A DNA stretch of 8,464 nt from an uncultured Collinsella sp. (GTDB taxonomy: Bacteria; Actinomycetota; Coriobacteriia; Coriobacteriales; Coriobacteriaceae), in NCBI GenBank assembly GCA_900550835.1, contig URTP01000090.1:1-8464 (forward strand). The letters run 5' to 3'. A program made the translations under genes and the position numbers. Shown in pieces: positions 5,263-8,464 of this stretch. The notes beneath the pieces are model-generated. The model made no database searches. It saw only the letters and a program-made list of their open reading frames with translations, and had not been told where the DNA came from. Each line of letters opens with the position of its first letter. Position 1 is the stretch's first letter.

Positions 5263-6066
5263 GTGGAAATTTTTGAAAAGCTGCCTGATGAGATTAATCA
5301 TCTGGTCAGCGAGTTCAGCTCCACCCCTGTCGTGGGCGATCTGAGCTGCGGCATCACGCAGTACTCGTTTTGGCTGATCGTCTCCACGATCGTGCTCCTG
5401 ATCGTCCTGGCCGTGTTCAAGAAGAAGCAGACCCTGGTCCCCAAGGGCTTCTTCGTCAACGGTTTCGAGTACATCATCGAGTACGTCGAGAACGATATCG
5501 GCAAGGGCGTCGTGGGTGAGAACTGGAAGAAGCACTTCCCGTTCCTGTGCTCGCTTTTCCTGTTCATCCTGATCAATAACATGATCGGCCTGATTCCGGG
5601 AATGAAGCCCGGCACCGGCGCAATCGGCTCCACCGCCGCGCTCGCCATCTTCGCCTTCGTGTACTTCATCTACTACGGATGCAAGGCTCACGGCGTGATC
5701 GGCTACATCAAGAGCCTCGCCCCGCAGGGCGTAAGCTTCCCGATGAACGTGCTTGTGTGGGTCGTCGAGCTTTTCTCGACCTTCCTGCGTCTCATCACGC
5801 TTGCCGTCCGTCTGTTCTGCAACATGTTCGCAGGACACGTGGTCATGGGCTCGTTCGCCATCATGGCGAGCATGTTCATGCAGCCGCTGCTTCAGCAGGT
5901 TTCCGCGGCCCACGCCGTTGGCGCCCTGCCTTCGCTAGCCTGGCTTGCCATCCTCATCCTGATCTATGCGATCGAGCTTGTGGTCGGCGCCATCCAGGCT
6001 TACGTCTTCACGGTCCTTACCGCCGTGTATGTCTCCGAGGCAGAGGAGGTCGCGGAGGAGGAGTAG
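5263..6066 (+). CDS. atpB: F1Fo ATP synthase subunit a
   Basis: Subunit a forms the two ion half-channels next to the c-ring in the membrane. The 267-residue protein shows the family signatures: INNMIGLIPG (104-113), the fifth-helix block LITLAVRLFCNMFAG (177-191) with the essential arginine at R183, and the C-terminal AIQAYVFTVLTAVYVSEA. Five to six membrane helices are visible, with segments starting near 35, 92, 124, 163, 186 and 225. The usual Gly after RLF is Cys here (C186), a small departure. It ends in an acidic tail (EAEEVAEEE). The start is GTG 5263 with GAAAGG (5251-5256) 6 nt upstream, inside the preceding gene's end. Confidence 0.96.
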   Translation: MEIFEKLPDEINHLVSEFSSTPVVGDLSCGITQYSFWLIVSTIVLLIVLAVFKKKQTLVPKGFFVNGFEYIIEYVENDIGKGVVGENWKKHFPFLCSLFLFILINNMIGLIPGMKPGTGAIGSTAALAIFAFVYFIYYGCKAHGVIGYIKSLAPQGVSFPMNVLVWVVELFSTFLRLITLAVRLFCNMFAGHVVMGSFAIMASMFMQPLLQQVSAAHAVGALPSLAWLAILILIYAIELVVGAIQAYVFTVLTAVYVSEAEEVAEEE

Positions 6067-6190
6067 CCTTCCGCTCGCGCCTTAAAGGTAAGCAATTCGT
6101 TAAACCGCCGGTGCCCGTACCCATGGAGCCCGGCAGTTATAAAAAAGGTTATCCTGCGTGAAATAAGACACGCACGACAAAGGAGGAATC
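6067..6190 (+). promoter_or_regulatory. Long spacer before atpE with consensus Shine-Dalgarno
   Basis: This 124-nt gap is by far the longest inside the operon. It ends in AAAGGAGG (6179-6186), the best ribosome binding site in the window, 4 nt before the GTG start. GCCGG (6107-6111) and CCGGC (6130-6134) can form a short stem. Subunit c is needed in many copies per complex, so a special translation-initiation region here would make sense; that role is inferred. An AT-rich TATAAA at 6138-6143 has no matching -35 box. Confidence 0.5.
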
Positions 6191-6385
6191 GTGGGAGTTA
6201 TCGGTTACGGTCTCGGTGTTATCGGCGCTGGTCTTGCTATCGGCCTGTCTGCTCTGGGTGCTACGGGTGCTATGGCCCGTCAGCCTGAAGTCCAGGGCCG
6301 CGTGTTCACCGTCTTCATCATGGGCTCCGCCTTCGGCGAGGCTCTGGCTCTGATCGGCTTCGTTGTCGCGCTGATCGTTAAATAG
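6191..6385 (+). CDS. atpE: F1Fo ATP synthase subunit c
   Basis: Subunit c forms the rotating ion-carrying ring. The 64-residue hairpin has helix 1 rich in Gly (GLGVIGAGLAIGLSALGATG, 7-26), the polar loop ARQPE (29-33) that contacts the central stalk, and helix 2 with the ion-binding carboxylate at E50 (GSAFGEALALIGF). It is at the short end for c subunits because the N terminus begins directly at helix 1. The residue after E50 is Ala, and the helix 1 position equivalent to Gln32 of the Ilyobacter Na+ enzyme is Ile17, so the ligands of sodium-type rings are absent and a proton ring is inferred. GTG at 6191 is the only usable start, as a stop in this frame lies at 6164-6166. Confidence 0.95.
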   Translation: MGVIGYGLGVIGAGLAIGLSALGATGAMARQPEVQGRVFTVFIMGSAFGEALALIGFVVALIVK

Positions 6386-6400
6386 CACGGAGCGTCAAGT

Positions 6401-7003
6401 ATGAATCTTTCATCCCAGAAGAGCGCGATCGCACTCTCCGCGTCCGCGGCCGCGCTGCTCATGCCGGTTTCCGCGTTCGCTGAGGACGGCGCTGCCGGTG
6501 CGGACATCCTCATCCCTAAGATGGCGGAGTTCATCCCGGCGCTTATCGCCTTCCTGATTATCTGGATCGTGCTGGCCAAGGTCGCCCTGCCGGGCATCAT
6601 GAAAACCATGGAGGAGCGCGGCAAGAAGATCGAGGAGAGCCTCGACGAGGCCGAGAAGACCAAGCAGGAGGCTATCGCCAAGCGCGCTGAGTCCGACTCG
6701 ATCGTCACCGACGCCCGTCGTCAGGCTGCCGACATCGTTCTCGAGGCCCGTAAGGACGCCGAGTCCGAGCGCGCCCGTATCATCGAGGCTGCTCACAAGG
6801 AGGCCGAGGAGATCATCGCCAAGGCCCATACGACCGTCGAGGACGAGCGCAAGTCCATTTACGCCGGTGCCGCGAGCTCCATCGCCGACCTGTCCGTTGC
6901 CGTCGCCACCAAGATCGTGGGCGAGGCACTCGAGGACGATGCCGAGCAGAAGAAGCTCATCGAGCGCTACATCCAGGAAGCAGGTAGCCTGAATGCCGAC
7001 TAG
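6401..7003 (+). CDS. atpF: F1Fo ATP synthase subunit b
   Basis: Subunit b is the peripheral stalk joining Fo to F1. The 200-residue protein has a membrane helix at about 44-63 (FIPALIAFLIIWIVLAKVAL), then a long charged coiled coil (about 68-150, with ERGKKIEESLDEAEKTKQEA) and a C-terminal F1-contact region. Upstream of the helix is a signal-peptide-like segment: basic K7, a hydrophobic Ala/Leu core (9-21) and P-V-S-A-F-A before E28, a good type I cleavage site after A27. Subunit b normally begins at the membrane helix, so this leader is unusual and would place the N terminus outside the membrane, as expected for b. The ATG has GGAG (6389-6392) 8 nt upstream, 15 nt after atpE. Confidence 0.95.
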   Translation: MNLSSQKSAIALSASAAALLMPVSAFAEDGAAGADILIPKMAEFIPALIAFLIIWIVLAKVALPGIMKTMEERGKKIEESLDEAEKTKQEAIAKRAESDSIVTDARRQAADIVLEARKDAESERARIIEAAHKEAEEIIAKAHTTVEDERKSIYAGAASSIADLSVAVATKIVGEALEDDAEQKKLIERYIQEAGSLNAD

Positions 7004-7469
7004 CCGCTATCAGGACAAGGTGCTCGAGACCTACGCGCGCTCCCTTCTGGAAGCCGCTAAGGCCGAGAACCATGTGTTCGAGGACCTCGAGATGATCGAA
7101 CGCTTGGCTTCTGCCAGCCCCGAGATCATCGCCGTGCTCGACACCATGTCCAAGCGCGACCAGCTCGACCTTCTTCCCAAGGTGGCAGCTGCCTTTAAGT
7201 ATGTTGCCGAGGAAGACGAGGATGTAGTGGGCGTGACCGTCACCACGGCGATCCCGCTCGACGACGAGCTGCGTCAAACCATCACTAAGAAATGCGAGCA
7301 GGACTTCGGCCGCAAGGTATTCCTTATCGAGCGGGTCGACCCGTCTATCGTGGGCGGCCTGGTGCTCGAGGCCCGCGGCGAGCGTCGTGATATTTCCGTC
7401 AAGACGCAGCTGCGCATCGCGCAGGAGACCCTCGCAAACTCTGCTAATTCGTACGGAGGTGAAGCCTAA
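6993..7469 (+). CDS. atpH: F1Fo ATP synthase subunit delta
   Basis: Delta (the OSCP homologue) sits on top of F1 and holds the b stalk. The 158-residue protein has the N-terminal helical domain beginning YARSLLEAAKAEN (14-26) and the C-terminal signature VDPSIVGGLVLEARGERRD (115-133) followed by ISVKTQLR. It is somewhat shorter than the usual ~180 residues, mostly in the middle. The start overlaps atpF by 11 nt, with CAGG (6981-6984) inside atpF as ribosome binding site, indicating translational coupling. The stop overlaps the atpA start in TAATG. Confidence 0.94.
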   Translation: MPTSRYQDKVLETYARSLLEAAKAENHVFEDLEMIERLASASPEIIAVLDTMSKRDQLDLLPKVAAAFKYVAEEDEDVVGVTVTTAIPLDDELRQTITKKCEQDFGRKVFLIERVDPSIVGGLVLEARGERRDISVKTQLRIAQETLANSANSYGGEA

Positions 7470-8464
7470 TGTCCGAAACCCTCAATGCCCAGGATATCGC
7501 CAAGAAACTGCAGGAGCAGCTCACGAGCCTCTCCGCGACGGTCGATACGCATGAGGTTTCAACGGTCGACGAGGTAGGCGACGGCATCGCGCGCGTTTCC
7601 GGCCTCAAGAGCGCCATGGCAGGCGAGCTTCTGGAGTTCAAGAGCTCCGATACCGGTGAGACCGTCTTCGGCCTTGCCCAGAACCTTGACCGTGACGAGG
7701 TCGGCGCCGTTCTGTTCGGAGCCGTCGACTCCATCAAGGAAGGCGACGAGTGCCGCACCACTGGCCGCATTATGGATATCCCCGTGAGCCGTGCCATGCT
7801 CGGCCGCGTCGTCAATCCGCTCGGCCAGCCCATCGACGGCCTGGGCGACATCGTCGCCACGCACCGTCGCCCCATCGAGTTCAAGGCTCCCGGCGTCATC
7901 GATCGTACCCCGGTGTGCGAGCCGGTTCAGACCGGTCTGCTCGCTATCGACTCCATGGTGCCTATTGGCCGCGGTCAGCGTGAGCTCATTATCGGCGACC
8001 GTAAGACCGGTAAGACCGCCATCGCCATCGACGCTATCCTCAACCAGCGCGGCAAGGGCATGGTCTGCATCTATGTCGCCATCGGCCAGAAGGCCTCCAC
8101 GGTTGCCAACATCCGCGAGACCCTCGCTCAGCACGGTGCGCTCGACTACACCATCATCGTTTCGGCCACCGCTGCCGATTCCGCCCCTATGCAGTACATC
8201 GCGCCTATGGCCGGTGCCGCTATCGGCGAGTTCTTCATGTACAACGGCGAGGACGGCAAGCCCGCCAGCGAGACCAACCCCGGCGGCCACGTGCTCGTCA
8301 TCTACGACGACCTGTCCAAGCAGGCTGTGGCCTACCGTCAGATGTCGCTGACGCTGCATCGTCCGCCCGGACGCGAGGCCTATCCTGGCGACATCTTCTA
8401 CCTGCACTCTCGTCTGCTCGAGCGTGCTGTCAAGATGTCCAAGAAGAACGGTTACGGCTCCCTG
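7469..8464 (+). CDS. atpA: F1Fo ATP synthase subunit alpha (3'-truncated)
   Basis: Alpha subunits alternate with catalytic beta subunits in the F1 hexamer and bind nucleotide at the non-catalytic sites. The 332 residues present cover the beta-barrel N-terminal domain (VDEVGDGIARVSGL, 33-46), the LGRVVNPLGQPIDG block, the Walker A loop GDRKTGKT (176-183), VAIGQKASTVAN, the Walker B region HVLVIYDDLSKQAVAYRQ and RPPGREAYPGDIFYLHSR. The open frame runs off the right edge, with perhaps a third of the protein missing. Unusual points are Lys in place of the common Gln in the P-loop (K179), about 12 extra residues before HVLVIYDD (261-272), and His instead of Arg before RPPGREAYPGD. The ATG overlaps the atpH stop by 1 nt, with GGAGGTGA (7455-7462) 6 nt upstream. 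Confidence 0.96.
   Translation, partial: MSETLNAQDIAKKLQEQLTSLSATVDTHEVSTVDEVGDGIARVSGLKSAMAGELLEFKSSDTGETVFGLAQNLDRDEVGAVLFGAVDSIKEGDECRTTGRIMDIPVSRAMLGRVVNPLGQPIDGLGDIVATHRRPIEFKAPGVIDRTPVCEPVQTGLLAIDSMVPIGRGQRELIIGDRKTGKTAIAIDAILNQRGKGMVCIYVAIGQKASTVANIRETLAQHGALDYTIIVSATAADSAPMQYIAPMAGAAIGEFFMYNGEDGKPASETNPGGHVLVIYDDLSKQAVAYRQMSLTLHRPPGREAYPGDIFYLHSRLLERAVKMSKKNGYGSL

Noticed and set aside
4924..5913. Long minus-strand open frame of 329 codons opposite the AtpI-like gene and atpB
   Set aside because: It lies fully antisense to clearly conserved ATP synthase genes, has a His/Asp/Glu-rich composition typical of reversed high-GC codons, and no recognisable motif.
6138..6143. TATAAA before atpE as an internal promoter
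   Set aside because: No -35-like hexamer occurs 16-18 nt upstream; it is simply an AT-rich patch before the ribosome binding site.
7559..8407. Minus-strand open frame of 282 codons opposite atpA
   Set aside because: Repetitive Gly/Asp/Val-rich composition mirrors the alpha-subunit codons; no independent coding evidence.

Overview
The window looks like a piece of a high-GC actinobacterial chromosome. The gene content, the codon bias (strong use of C- or G-ending codons), and AtpF and GlpK proteins of this kind suggest a gut Coriobacteriia member such as Collinsella. That assignment is from recognition, not from a search. All genes found are on the + strand. The long minus-strand open frames lie opposite strongly conserved genes and look like GC-driven shadows.

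Layout: (1) 2-751, the 3' part of prmC, the release-factor glutamine methyltransferase, with an unusual Ala/Glu-rich insertion. (2) 752-1463, a compact hicA-hicB toxin-antitoxin module with its own AT-rich promoter; a perfect 9-bp inverted repeat, very probably the autoregulatory operator, overlaps the -10 box. (3) 1598-3896, a Sua5/YrdC-type threonylcarbamoyl-AMP synthase followed 13 nt later by glycerol kinase. (4) 4020-4667, uracil phosphoribosyltransferase (upp), with hairpins upstream and a strong GC hairpin, probably its terminator, downstream. (5) 4859-8464, a promoter and the start of the F1Fo ATP synthase operon: an AtpI-like small membrane protein, atpB (a), atpE (c), atpF (b), atpH (delta) and the first 332 codons of atpA (alpha). 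The operon runs off the right edge.

The genes are mostly housekeeping. PrmC modifies the GGQ glutamine of release factors, and the Sua5-type enzyme starts t6A37 tRNA modification, so both serve translation. GlpK feeds glycerol into glycolysis and lipid synthesis. Upp salvages uracil. The ATP synthase couples ATP to the transmembrane ion gradient; its c-subunit residues point to protons rather than sodium. hicAB is the one accessory element and looks inserted between two translation genes.

I see no clearly new multi-gene system. The most interesting points are family-atypical features: the PrmC linker, the signal-peptide-like N terminus of subunit b, a 12-residue insertion and Walker A variant in AtpA, an altered nucleotide loop and missing allosteric sites in GlpK, an insertion in the Sua5-type protein, and the HicB C-terminal domain paired with an AT-rich palindromic operator.
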